A stretch of 64,000 nt of DNA, taken from assembly GCA_037176885.1 (NCBI GenBank), contig JAWWNJ010000033.1:1798001-1862000 (forward strand), given 5' to 3'. Shown here in pieces: positions 45,130 to 55,705 of this stretch. The stretch is from Favolaschia claudopus (Eukaryota > Basidiomycota > Agaricomycetes > Agaricales > Mycenaceae). Within the stretch, counting starts at the first letter, position 1, and every line of letters begins with the position of its first letter. The notes beneath the pieces were generated by a model that saw only the letters and a program-made list of their open reading frames with translations, was not told where the DNA came from and did not search any database. Both the position numbers and the translations under genes were made by a program.

Positions 45130-45656
45130 TTAGAGCTTATTAGCAACCGGTGAAAAACGAAATTTCACGCACAAGAACGTCATCCAAAAACCACAAGTGG
45201 AGCACCACTTTTTCACCGTTTAAAGAAAGGAAACAACGTGCCGATTCGTGCCGCATCGCTAGCTCTATTAGCAGCCGGTGCTTTTCAAAATATACATGAA
45301 AAACTGAGCGAGATCGGTGAGAAACGGAGGCTCCAAACATGCAAAACCTCGAAGACGTCATCGAGAGATGCGGTCAGGCGCATGGCCGTTCCCCGCTCCA
45401 GAGTGGCGATCATGACAAAGTAGGACGCTTCCGCGAAAGGTAGAGCTTGTTGCTCGTCGTTCCAAGAGGCTCGCAGGACGGTGAGTAGAGCAGTGAGCGT
45501 GGAAGTCGCTCAGAAAGGCAACTCAAGCGATGCGGCACGAATCGGCACGTTGTTTCCTTTCTTTAAACGGTGAAAAAGTGGTGCTCCACTTGTGGTTTTT
45601 GGATGACGTTCTTGTGCGTGAAATTTCGTTTTTCACCGGTTGCTAATAAGCTCTAA
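45130..45656. mobile_element. 527-bp MITE with perfect 131-bp inverted arms
   Basis: 45130-45260 and the complement of 45526-45656 are identical over all 131 bases that I compared; the ends are TTAGAGCTTATTAGCAACCG. TA flanks at 45128-45129 and 45657-45658. The central 265 bp show no coding motif. Confidence 0.9.
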
Positions 45657-45658
45657 TA

Positions 45659-46896
45659 CGGGTTTCGGCATTTGTTGCTCCTCAATTCTTTGTTGACACT
45701 TGCTTGACCTTGAGTCTGTTTGCGGAATCTGATTTCTCGCTCGCCCGGCCTCGGTATATCTCCGGGAAAGTTCTGTGGGTACCATAGAGCATTGGTCGAT
45801 TATCTGGTTAAATTACAATTCTTATATGGACCCCAACAATCGTGCAAGCTGGTCTGACCCAATTGTGTTCCTTACGGCACCTTCCGTCTGAGGCAACAAT
45901 TTGTGGAGTTTTTGACAGAATCGTCAACAAGTGTAGACAAAAAATCAAAGAGGAAGAAATGACGAAACCCGTATTCTTTTTACGAAACGGCTGTAATCTT
46001 CAGATGCTCTTATTATGTTTGCCGCACGGCCCGCACCTGTGCATTAGGCCAAATAGTTGTCTAGATTTTGAGATCAACAGAGCTCACATGTAGTTCAAAC
46101 TACTACCTCGGAATCCGGATTCATCACGTAGGATTGGGTTGAACGGTGAGCTCAAAGAGCATGATTGAGACTAGCAAGACCTGTACGCGTTGAATTGAGA
46201 AATAAATTCTGTTGAGATCAAGTCGAAATTCGAGGTTCAGTCCGTGACAGTCTGGTTGTCAGAAAAAAATGGGGAACATGTGAAGGTCCTACTTGGTCTC
46301 ATCCGGGATAGAATGTGCAGAACACTAAATTTCTGTGATAATTTGAGACGGACGAGGAAGGGGACTCGTGCGCGAGAGATTCACGGAAGATGTGTAGAAC
46401 TTTCAGATTTGCATGGTTTTGAGTGTTTAGCCCAAGTAGTCAAATAAGTTGTGCTTGACTAAGTGCTATAAGTACTGTCTCTAACACAAATAAGGTCTCA
46501 GAGTATTGTTGGGAAGCCAATTGTACGTGAATTCAGCGTCCAGAATGGGTCATCGGCTTTTTCGGACTGAGTGTGAGAACGGCCGAGGAAGCTTCCGAGA
46601 AGATCTTGAATGAGAGTATGTCCCAAGGAGGCAGCTGCTCCGAAAGGACATACCTCTTACCATATTTTGAATACCTCTGATCTGCCTAATCAGGGCATAA
46701 GAAATCAAGATTGCAATTGCTTTGGAGGGCGCTAGCGGCTACAGTGATTTTGAAGCGCTGATTTCTTGGAAACAGAGTCTCAGGTACATAGTGAGTCTCT
46801 CCCTTTTCTCTCCCTTTCTCTTCTCTTTTCGCAACTTGAAAACTTGAATTCCGCCGGCTCTCCACAGACATAATTCATAAGCCGAAATTCCTTACG
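45659..46896. other. Spacer containing copy 2 of the duplicated exon-like segment
   Basis: 46545-46882 repeats 44245-44600 with substitutions and stops in the formerly open stretch. The ATTCATAAGCC end is shared. Nothing else is supported. Confidence 0.4.
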
Positions 46897-47085
46897 GTTA
46901 TAGGAACATTCATGACGTTATATCCATGACGTTTTGTTGTGGATTCATAACGATAACATCATGATTTTTGGCGGTGAAAAGGAGCAAAAATGTGAAAGAT
47001 ATATATCTAACCACCAGACGAAGTCGAACGCCGGACCTCATGGATTTACTAGCATTAGCTTGTTACACCATACTCGTGGTGAGAA
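46897..47085 (-). repeat. SINE-like repeat, second copy
   Basis: The complement matches 25860-26090, including the TCATGATG-bearing tail, the AAAAGGAGCAAAAA phrase and a B-box-like GCGTTCGACTTCG. It is more diverged in the A-box region. Confidence 0.4.
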
Positions 47086-47807
47086 AAAGTCATGGAAAAT
47101 ATGACCCATCATATCACTCGATCAAAAGTCGAAAGAGCGCAAAAAATATGGCATGGGCCAAGGTTTTCCGGAAGCGCTGTAACCGATCCCGGCCATCTTG
47201 TATGATATTAGGTGCTGGGTCAAAAAGGGGCCGATATCTGGGCAACCGCTGAAGGGATTGGAGCAGGGTTGTCGGAGGATCTAAAGGGTCCTTCTGCGCA
47301 ACCACTGTGCCAACCAAGGGTCATGAAATTCATGATGTTTCTCGTCATGACTTTCCTGACGATTTGTCCGGAAATTCATGGTGATTTACGGGAAATTCAT
47401 ACAGTGTAGTACGGCTCAATGGGGAAGGAATGGTCCTTGGTGATTTTTTTTTTCACCACACCTCTTCAATGCTAGCCCTACCACTGTATTAATTCTGAAT
47501 GCAAAAAAGAGCCAAGTATCGTTTGAGGCCAAGTTTTGTGTCAATACGCGACAAATCAAGGAATCACCGACTTTCTTCTCCGTGATCCTACTTCAATGGG
47601 GGCACTTTTCGTCTCAAAACAAATTCCGGCATAAAGACCTTGATCTTAGGTATGTTTCCTTCTGCATGTGTGAGAGGATCGGACAAAGAATGCGGCCGAA
47701 AGGAAATGGACAAGATCATGCACGTGGAAGCGTGACAGGTCTTTGTTGACGCGTCTGTCCATCACCTCTCTCCGTCTTCTCTAGCCAATCCCTACTGTCC
47801 AGCTCTC
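47086..47807. other. Spacer; short repeat shared with 63195
   Basis: GACTTTCCTGACGATTTGTC plus about 24 further bases (47351-47394) recurs at 63197-63240. 47700-47800 immediately precedes the pogo-like ATG and may hold its promoter. Confidence 0.4.
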
Positions 47808-49183
47808 ATGGTGTACCGCGCAAAGTTCGATCGGGTCAAAGCAGGACCCCTGGCAATCAACTATGATGCCTGCCCGCGAAATTTTGGATTTTGGGACATC
47901 TTATCCGGACCCTATATGGGGAAAATCTCATCCGAATTGGGGCCAGGCCTCACCAAGGTCGATGTTTTATCCGAACAGCTACCCAGGCCTCAAAAAATCG
48001 GCTAAAATCAAGAAAAATGCAAAATTTCCGTCCTACAGCCCGCATGGCCTCGCGGAAGCTCTCGGTGATAAAATGGAGCTTCCTTTAGCCTGGGTATCAT
48101 TTTTGTGTGCTGGCTGCCGAACATTTGTGTCAGGATGCCGGGAAATGGGTGATAGCCGTGGTATTTCGACCTGATTCCCAACTGATTCCCATTGATTTTG
48201 CGAAGAATCCGGCTGATTCCGTCGAGATTCGGGCTCGTCGAGCCGCCGGCAATCTGCCCGCTCAAATTTATCCGAACCCGGCCAGACCGGGTCGGGACCC
48301 CCCCATGCTTTATCCGAATTTTCGGCCAGCCTTGGTGGTCCAAAAGTTGATTTCTTATCCGAATCCGGCCAGAGTGCGCGCGATTTTTGGGCATGTTTTA
48401 TCCGAATCGAAAATTTTGCGGGCAGGCATCATAGTTGATTGCCAGGCGTCCTGTCAAAGCCCAGGAAGCCAGTCGAAAGAAGGAGGCAAATATAGCGGCG
48501 GCGGTGCAGGAGTGGGACAGGGAGCGCGTCAAGCCCGCCATCTTAGGCAAGCCCAAAACTGTCTCTGATCTCTCTTTCAAATACGGGATTCCTTACATGA
48601 CACTATCTCGACGAGTACATGGTGGACAGAGTATTCGACAAGCCAATCAAAAGAAGCAAAAGGTCCCCCACGGAGTGGGCACTCGTCCAGTTCATGCGTG
48701 AATCCGCGGATCGAGGCTTCCCATTCATCCATCGACAGATAGAGCAGTATGCCAATACGGCGCTCCAGGCCCTTCACGGACCCGACTACGAGCCGGTGGG
48801 GAAGAAATGGGTGTTTAGCTTCCTTGACAGACATCGAGACGCGCTCAGTACCTTCTGGAGCAAGCCCCTCGACACTCAGCGCGCACGGAGCCTCAATCCG
48901 GAGGCCGTCAAGTCCTGGGTGGAGTTAGTGAAGAAGGACGTTGTGGATGCGGGGGTCTCACCTGACAGAATATATGGAATGGATGAAAGCGGGTTTCCGA
49001 CTGGTTATACGGGAAAGGAACGGGTGATTGGGGCACGCGAGACCAAGACCCAGCATAGGCAGGGTGGTGCAAGCCGACAGAACATCACCGCGCTCGTAAC
49101 AATTCGCGCCGATGGGAAGATGAATGTCCCGCCGATGATCATCTTCCCGGGAATGAATTTCCAGAGTAACCGGAACAACGGGA
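47808..49183 (+). pseudogene. Pogo-like transposase, interrupted, frameshifted and 3'-truncated
   Basis: ATG at 47808 (MVYRAKFDRVKA) is interrupted by a 612-bp element at 47842-48453; the frame resumes as EASRKKEANIAAAVQEWDRE. A psq-type HTH follows (PKTVSDLSFKYGIPYMTLSR), then a one-base shift near 48655, then a CENP-B HTH (LVQFMRESADRGFPFIHRQI, WVFSFLDRHRDALSTFW). The beginning of the DDE_1 core retains the first catalytic Asp in RIYGMDESGFPTGYTGKERV and VTIRADGKMNVPPMIIFPG. Similarity ends abruptly at ~49183, where an antisense tyrosine-recombinase fragment begins. The gene is dead by insertion, frameshift and truncation. Confidence 0.8.
47842..48453. mobile_element. 612-bp TIR element with 6-bp duplication and TATCCGAA repeats
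   Basis: Ends CAGGACCCCTGGCAATCAAC and its complement match over 36 bp with one mismatch. TCAAAG is duplicated on both sides (47836-47841, 48454-48459). Seven TATCCG(A/G)A-type motifs occur, all on the same strand, four of them followed by CGGCCAG. No coding capacity. The superfamily is unclear: a 6-bp duplication is unusual among eukaryotic cut-and-paste families. Confidence 0.85.
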
Positions 49184-49204
49184 ACACAATCTCGACTCTC
49201 CTTC

Positions 49205-49625
49205 CTAGATGTTCCGCGTGAAGAGGCAGTAATTCTTCAAGAGAGCGCCAATATTTTAGAAATGCATCTGAAGACCATCGACCCATTGCTTTCACGACGT
49301 CAGGATTAACGCCAGCCAAAAGCAGTTCTGTAGTACCGCCAATTCGAAAGCTATGGCCCGTGGTTCTGGGATATCCCGCACGCATCCAAACTTCGTTGCA
49401 GCGAGAAAGAAATTTGGAGCGCGTTAAAACAGTGTGACCTGCGGCCAATACGAGAAGAGTGGGAGCGTATCATCGAGTGCGTTGACAGTGAGGTGGGTGC
49501 GGAGGGTCATATCTGGGTTAATTGGACTGGCTTGATCGACGAAGACCACATCGTCACCATTCTTCTTTGTTTTGGTGCGCGGCAGGCGAAGAACTGTGGC
49601 GCGATCATTACGATTCTATTTATAG
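49205..49625 (-). pseudogene. Tyrosine recombinase C-terminal fragment (DIRS/Crypton type)
   Basis: On the - strand, 49625-49450 reads ATVLRLPRTKTKKNGDDVVF and LRTHLTVNALDDTLPLFSY in one frame. After a shift at ~49450 it continues HTVLTRSKFLSRCNEVWMRA, then GHSFRIGGTTELLLAGVN and MGRWSSDAFLKYWRSLEELL. The Arg of HSFR, the W/H position in GRWSS and the Tyr in LKYWR are the catalytic box 2 and nucleophile of tyrosine recombinases. These enzymes drive DIRS retrotransposons and Cryptons; I cannot tell which without the rest. The fragment has lost its N-terminal half. Confidence 0.8.
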
Positions 49626-49741
49626 ATGTGCCGGTGTGTAGGAAGGAATTCAAGCGCGGCTGGAGACTGTGAAGATTGTACTCTAGAATCTCTCCAAGTC
49701 TGCATTGACCCCAATAGGTGTGGCCGGAATAGATTGATTTA

Positions 49742-49980
49742 ACCCACTTGAACCGAGTGTATACCCTCTCCAATTAAGTAGGTCAGTGCACTCCGCCCAA
49801 GTGGGTGACCCACTCAATGGGAGTGAAGGAATTGCCAAAATCTACTTGACGTGAGTAGGTATCCCTACTCAGGGCAAGTGGGTCACCCACTCCGGTCGAG
49901 GGGGTACCCACTCCCCACGAGTAGTTCACCGACTCAAGCTGAGTAGGTCTACCCACTTATGCGGAGTGGGTTTCCTCCCC
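49742..49980. repeat. Array of short palindromes around GTGGGT/ACCCAC
   Basis: Six or more imperfect palindromes, for example AGTGGGTGACCCACT (49800) and AGTGGGTCACCCACT (~49880), GAGTAGGTATCCCTACTC and GAGTAGTTCACCGACTC, follow each other every 20-40 bp. Confidence 0.7.
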
Positions 49981-49984
49981 ATAG

Positions 49985-50779
49985 TGATAACACGCGCCGA
50001 AGTTATTGGGCTTTCCCTGCGCTGATTTTCTATGTTTCTTTATTTATGTGTCAAATCAACAATTTCTTGCTCTGTTTTAGTACCCGCATTGAAGGATGAG
50101 GATCGCCCAGCAGACTCTGAGCTCTCAGATACAACGTCATGGGATGGCAAACCTATTTTTGAGGTACTCACCCACCTGAAATCCTAGTGAGTGTGTTCCA
50201 AAAAAAGGCAAACAATGCCAAATCGATAGTATTTTGAAGATTAATTCATTCACCCACTATGTGATAGCTTACCCTAAGTTTATATTATGAAAGTCGTAGC
50301 AAACACACTGTAAATGAACCCCTCATTGTTCAAAGTTCCCTGATAATCGTAATTTGTGGGGAAACCCCCGAATTCGGTTACTTTTGGTAACTGCGAGTAT
50401 ATTAGCAAGTCTCAAAATATATCTATGAACACATTCTCCCGACATTACCCTCGAGAAGTGATTGATTTAATGGTTTAAACTTACTATCGCACTTCGTTAA
50501 GACCCTAATTGTATTAATATCGTTGTAGAAGCATAGTGGGGTGTGCCCCGGGCAGGTAGACGCGTCCAGATACACGGAAACACGCGCCAGAGAGCGAATA
50601 TTAGCGTGTGCCGATAGATTCACGTGATCTGACAGCAAGATCAATGGCCATCATAAATACGAGCATACTGCAAGGCCTCATCTTTGATGGCGCTTGACAG
50701 ATCACCCCTTGGGAGTGAGGGTAAAATTGGCAGATGTGCGTAATAGAGTATGTTCCCTCTCTGGCTATATGCTCATGTA
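49985..50779. other. Spacer ending with a solitary AAAAGTAACCG-family terminus
   Basis: The complement of ~50280-50397 matches the sequence starting at 27759, beginning CTCGCAGTTACCAAAAGTAA with TA outside it (50398-50399). 50005-50060 recalls 29628. No gene. Confidence 0.5.
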
Positions 50780-52160
50780 AAATATGTAGATCTTTGGCAT
50801 ATACCGTGGTGTCAGCTATCTCATGACGCGCTCCGGTGGCACTTGGGACGAAGACTTCGGCGCAAATGTCATCACCCAGACTGAGCAGGATGTCTGGGAA
50901 GGAGTAATCCTTGCCCGCCCGGAATGCACCCCTTTTCGTAACAAGGGCTGGCTGCCTTGCTATTGAGAAGCTCGACCCAGCAAAACCCAAAGGCGACAAC
51001 TCCTTCCGTCCGCGCATTGGCATTGTCGGAAACGACACGGTTCTTTCTGCTCCCACCGGCGCGTCCTCGGCTTCGATTGCGGGTCCATCTGTACCTCCTC
51101 CCTCTAATACCCCACCATATGTCAATAGCGGCCGACTTTCTCCCGACTGGGATCTCCATGAGCTCGAGCAAAACGGTACACAGCCAAACGACAACTCCCA
51201 GCCCCCCGCTGACTCGGCCAGCTCTCCAATCGTCGGCGGGGCATTGGTGAGCTCGCAGAGATCCGCGTCCAGCATCCCCTCCACGCCAGCTACTTCCCTC
51301 GCTAAGCGTCGTGCTGCAGCGTCGAAATCCGACACTGCTTCTACAAAAAAAGCCAAAACCGACACACATGCGGCTATGTTTGCTGTAAGCAAGTCTCTCG
51401 ACAAATTTGGTGTTCATTTCAGTAAGGCTACGGGCGGTCTCACGGATGCCTTGAATGCCTCTAATACAAATTCGAGTCCGAAACGTCGCAGCCGTGCACT
51501 TGAACTTGTTGCAAAGGAATCTTGACTCGATCTTCCTGACCGCATTAAACTCGGGAGCTTGGTTGGCGACGGACAATTGGGGACGGACAATTGGCTGATG
51601 AGTACATGGCATGGGCACGGACAGGGGAGAGAGAGCGAAAGACTTGGGTTTCGAGAGGAGGAGGAGCGACGCGCGAGCGACGACGACGACCACAACGTTC
51701 ACCTCCCACCATCATGTCCACCAAATCCAAAGAAAAGTCAAAGTTCCTAGCCGCCATCTCCACCGACCCTGGACCTCGCCCAGCCACTCGCAAGCAGACA
51801 AGGACTGCCCAGACCGCCACTATCACCGCGGAAGGCCCCGCCGCCGTCGCTGCCACGTCATCATCTGTTACAGTTACCGTTCCCGCTACCTCGCCGATTC
51901 TCCCTCCCTCTCCAAGCTCTCCAGTCAACCAATCCATTGCATCGACAAAGCCAGCTCCTACAGTGCGTGCTGAAAGGTCGACCCAATCGAAGCAGTTACA
52001 AGTGGAGGCTTCGCGAGCTAAGAAGGAGTTCTTGTCGACTTCCCGGGACCGTATTGATGACGCAGATTTTTTCGACGCATTGGCAGAGGTCTTTGGCGAT
52101 ATCTTGAAATGGCTCCAGACCTCTAGCGCTATCACTCAAGAGGCCTGGAAGATCCTCAGC
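50780..52160 (+). pseudogene. Myb/SANT-like domain protein remnant of transposon type
   Basis: From ~50790, in one frame, come YLMTRSGGTWDEDFGANVIT and VILARPECTPFRNKGWLPCY, ending in a stop. The SG..W....GA and PFRNKGW blocks characterise the Myb/SANT-like proteins that accompany Harbinger-type transposons in Agaricomycetes (from memory). A second frame (50911-51525) carries a Ser/Pro/Ala-rich linker and MFAVSKSLDKFGVHFSKATG, stopping at a TGA where a Trp codon is likely. A 14-bp tandem duplication (GGACGGACAATTGG region, ~51570-51595) then shifts the frame before ADEYMAWARTGERERKTWV. The following frame to ~52160 (from MSTKSKEKSKFLAAIS at 51714) may be a second small ORF. Multiple lesions make it a pseudogene. 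Confidence 0.6.
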
Positions 52161-52166
52161 GCGATA

Positions 52167-52475
52167 CAGTGGCGGCAAAATCTGATGTCACCCCCCAAAA
52201 AAGGAAATTTTCATCAAACCGCCTCTAATCTGCCCTTGCCATCGCCGTCTGGGGGCGACACGGGCGCAGATCCATTGGCACGGCAAATACACTGCCTGTG
52301 GAAGGAAGATTGAGAAAGATAGCTACATTCATTGAGGAGGACTGGGCCAAAGACGATTGAAAAGTCTTGCCCAAAAAGTGTCAATTTTCAAGGTATTCAA
52401 GGCACAGAAAAGAAAACGAGTTGAATTGATGAGAATTTCCTTTTTTGGGGGTGACATCAGATTTTGCCGCCACTG
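52167..52475. mobile_element. 309-bp MITE with TA duplication
   Basis: Ends CAGTGGCGGCAAAATCTGAT and complement (over 45 bp matching), flanked by TA (52165-52166, 52476-52477). It sits exactly at the junction between the SANT-like remnant and a truncated AAAAGTAACCG element. Confidence 0.85.
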
Positions 52476-52477
52476 TA

Positions 52478-53105
52478 CCTCTAGCTTGCACATGTGATCT
52501 ATTTAAATGTTTTTGCACACTTGCTTTGGCTAGTAAGGGTGGTAAACAAGCCTACAATCTGAAAACTCTTCGGCCCCTTACTTGACCAAACATGGGGAAT
52601 TACGGAAGCCATGGAGGCCTACTCTGGGATAAAAGTATATTGAATGTGTAGATAATGGGGCTCAGCACTGTGATGGATTAGAATTAACCAACACTGTAGC
52701 TAAATTCTTTGCTCTTAGCATCTTTGAACGGCCACGCAATATTTGGGTCCGTGCAGGAGGGACGGTTGAAATTGAACCAGTCCAATGTTGACAAGAAATT
52801 AATGCAATCAGAGATTTCGAGCAGTGAGGGACTGAAATGGATCCTCAAGTATGACCTACCGTCCGAGGGCATGTTCTTGAACTTCAAGAAAATTGGAAAT
52901 GCAGTCATTTATTGCAACAAACAGTGCAAAACAGCTGCAAATTAGAATCCGCCGAGAAATCAGTTGTGCTTGATGGATTGGTTCAGGCCTTTGTCCGATG
53001 CCGTTCAAAACATGCAGGAGAACATTGCGATGCATTTTAACCTATTACATACTGCAATATTCGGACCATACGAGTCGATTCACGGTTACTTTTGTCAATA
53101 CCGAG
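52478..53105 (-). mobile_element. Truncated copy of the 886-bp AAAAGTAACCG element
   Basis: The complement of this segment matches 26467-27095 closely, from the CTCGGTATTGACAAAAGTAA terminus (TA at 53106-53107) inward, and stops at CTAGAGGTA. The far end and second TIR are missing. Confidence 0.8.
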
Positions 53106-53154
53106 TATTCTATAGAGCCAGATTTTTTTTGTGTGTCTTGTATGCTGGACTTTA

Positions 53155-53929
53155 GTTAAATTGCGAAGAAGCAGGCCATATGGCTCGCAACTGCCCAAAG
53201 TTGACGACCATAAATTCAAACCAGAAGGGTAAACCTCCAGGTTTCGGCGCGCACGCTGCACGAATGCATACCGCAACTCGAATCAGCACTTTCAGCGACT
53301 GAAGTGTTGGAAACCTTACCCGTTGGGTCTGCGATTTTCCGTATGGAAGCTGAGGAGGGCGGGAACCAGGACTTGAATTCATGAAAATTCTGGAAACTGT
53401 CAACTCTCACCCGGAACAACCGCGACCTATTGGCGATTTAGTGGCGAAATTCGTTCGCATTGTACTACAGGAAGCTCAGCCTTACCCTTGAGATGAAGAG
53501 GTTCAACGAGAATCTCGTTTCCAATTGTACGAAACATCGGATACTGAATATGTTGTCATTGATAATGTAACAATGGAAGATGTTATCTTACCCATGGAAT
53601 ACCTGTTCAACGAAGACTTCAGAATTGGTCTATGGTACGCTATTGAGCGTCAGATTGCTCTTGGGTTAGATCCTGACGACATCGAATGGGAAGACCGCTT
53701 TACCGCAGAATTTGAAGATATGTACGCAACAATGGCAACGTTTATCTTGCAGGACGTTGATCAAGAAATTGATACTCCTGTAATCAAAGATAATAAGATT
53801 CGTGTCGAATCTTTCGATGAAGATTCGTACATTGTCACCAGCATATTCCGGAACGTTGAACCGCAAATTCTACGCAAAGAATCCCTGCAAAACCGAGACT
53901 TTGATCTCTCGGCCTGGTATATTGAGTAA
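53155..53929 (+). pseudogene. Gag-like remnant with partial zinc knuckle and acidic tail
   Basis: The frame enters at NCEEAGHMARNCPKLT, the last three ligands of a CCHC zinc knuckle (C..H..C with GH and NCP), so the first Cys lies beyond a truncation. Stops follow near 53300-53345. A long acidic open stretch runs from 53525 to 53929 (VIDNVTMEDVILPMEYLFNE, ALGLDPDDIEWEDRF). I read it as the 3' part of a retroelement gag, possibly Gypsy. The acidic part on its own is unrecognised. Confidence 0.5.
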
Positions 53930-54816
53930 TTTGCGGATTTACCTCTGCACTCGGACTCAGAAATATCCTGGATATGAGCCCAGTGAGTCGGAGGACGAGT
54001 TCGCCGACTTACCTGACACTGTGAAGATCGGGGGACCTGAAAATCATGTACCTTGGTACACCGATTTTTCTGCCCCCATAACCTGAATATCAGTCACTGG
54101 TCCCTGATTCATATGTACCTAGCGCCGAAACAAAATCATACTTTTTTTTGACGTTTTCATGTGCCAAATTCGTGTGCCGATCCAAATTGCTAAAATAAGG
54201 CTGTAGAACAACGTACCTAGCATATATCTGCTGCATACAACCCTCAGAACCGAGTTACAAAAATTCATATGAAAGTTTTTTCTCGGGGCCCATGGGACCC
54301 CCCCTCCCCCCCTTCTATATAAGGAAATTTCTTATCTCAGAAGGCCCTTGCTCTACACCCAAGTTTCAGAATCCCAAATTTTTGCGCGTTGTGCCGCACG
54401 CTGCTGGCAATGATGCGCCGCTGTCACAACGTAAATTTGATGGCGGACAAGATAGGAATCTCAAGCACCTCTTGGTGAAGGCGTTCCTTTGGGGTCAAGA
54501 TGAACGTGATGTGTCACGGGTGACGTGGGAAGGGGCCAGTGACGTGGCGGGTGAGCTGGTAGCGACAGAATTTTCCCACAATTCAAACTCTTTAACGCAG
54601 GTTAACATTTTCGAAAAGCGATTGCTCATTAGAGGGTTTGCGATGAGCCATTGGAGCGAGGATATACAAGCCGGGGCACTTCCTTTTATAGCACAAGTGA
54701 GGCACATTCATCCATTTTAGGCAATCTGCCTTGTTTGAGGAGAAATTTCTGGCAAATCTCCATCAACAGAGGCAGATTGATCATCAGAGTCCCGACTTCA
54801 ACCAAAAAAAAATATA
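53930..54816 (+). other. Spacer with a 142-codon open frame of unknown status
   Basis: 54292-54720 is open (LKHLLVKAFLWGQDERDVSR, GFAMSHWSEDIQAGALPFIA) but has no recognised domain, splice support or second copy. It could be a decayed gene fragment. A C-rich tract lies at 54299-54311. Confidence 0.35.
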
Positions 54817-55303
54817 CTGTACAGTTACGTTCAAATCGACATGGCGGGTGACGCGTGACGCGCCTGAACTAATTCGACATTTCGACAGAGGTCCTGGCGT
54901 GGCGTGACAGGGCGCAAATTTCTGACAACCCCCAGCCTCGTGAGGAGGAACCTAGAAACATTTAGTGAGTGAGTCTGATTTTTTTCCGTAAGGGTTGGGA
55001 ATGCGGTGGGAACATTTTATACCTTGAGCAACAAAACAGCGTTTCAGGGCAGGGATTCGGTTGAAAATCACTCCAATTAGAAAATCCAGAAGAAATTGAA
55101 CATAAGGAGTCGAGGAAGCACACCAGAGGGCCCATGCTACCAGGAAAGCGATTTTTCGAGCAAAATCCCATTTTGGAGGAATTTTGTGAACCGAGCGGCC
55201 CATTCGACATTAATGGCCTGTGTGAGGCGTGACACAGGGCAAAAATTCGGTTCGACAGAGGTGGGTGTGACGCGTGATTGACGATTTGAACGTAATTGTA
55301 CAG
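54817..55303. mobile_element. 487-bp MITE with TA duplication and GTGACGCGTGA subterminal motifs
   Basis: Ends CTGTACAGTTACGTTCAAAT and complement, flanked by TA (54815-54816, 55304-55305). Both subterminal zones contain GTGACGCGTGA and CGACAGAGG. The end at 14487 belongs to the same family. Confidence 0.85.
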
Positions 55304-55305
55304 TA

Positions 55306-55530
55306 TTCATCATGAAATTCATGCAGATTGTTATGAAATTCAGGTTTCATGATGACGTTATGAATTTCAAGACGGCTTTCAGAAACTTGCTTTTGTCAAC
55401 ATCATGAATTTTCGTCATGAAACAACTACTCATTATTTTTTGCCAAGTCCACCAGATGTTGAGTGCATAGTGTGCTCATCCCAGTGTTACACCAATACAT
55501 GGTGCTAGTAGGTCTGTCAACTACAGCCTA
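55306..55530. repeat. TCATGA-rich repeat, second locus
   Basis: TCATGAAATTCATGCAG and further variants lead into TTTTTTGCCAAGTCCACCAG and GTTGAGTGCATAGTGTGCTC, paralleling 24741-25010 in the same orientation. Confidence 0.55.
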
Positions 55531-55629
55531 CTGAAAATTAGTTGGTTAACAAGTCAATAGCTCAGTCAACAACTTGAGAACAGATACGCTAGCGACATCT
55601 ATGGACTGAAATCCCATGTCCCTCAAAAT

Positions 55630-55705
55630 CTTCATTAGTCTAAGAGTAATAATCCGTGTTGCGCTGCGCCCAGTCCGGGGTTCGACTCCTGCTGCCGGTA
55701 GCCCA
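55630..55705 (+). repeat. tRNA-like degenerate sequence
   Basis: TTAGTCTAAGAG (A-box-like) and GGGGTTCGACTCC (B box) lie ~40 bp apart. T-arm pairing is poor (mismatches on the 3' side) and no acceptor stem forms, so a functional tRNA is unlikely; a SINE head or tRNA relic fits better. Confidence 0.35.

Noticed and set aside
50601..51702. Minus-strand frames of 267 and 276 codons
   Set aside because: Antisense to the SANT-like remnant, whose plus-strand motifs (PFRNKGW, DEYMAWAR) are recognisable.
55630..55705. Functional tRNA gene
   Set aside because: B box present but T-stem mismatched and no acceptor stem; kept only as a tRNA-like relic.
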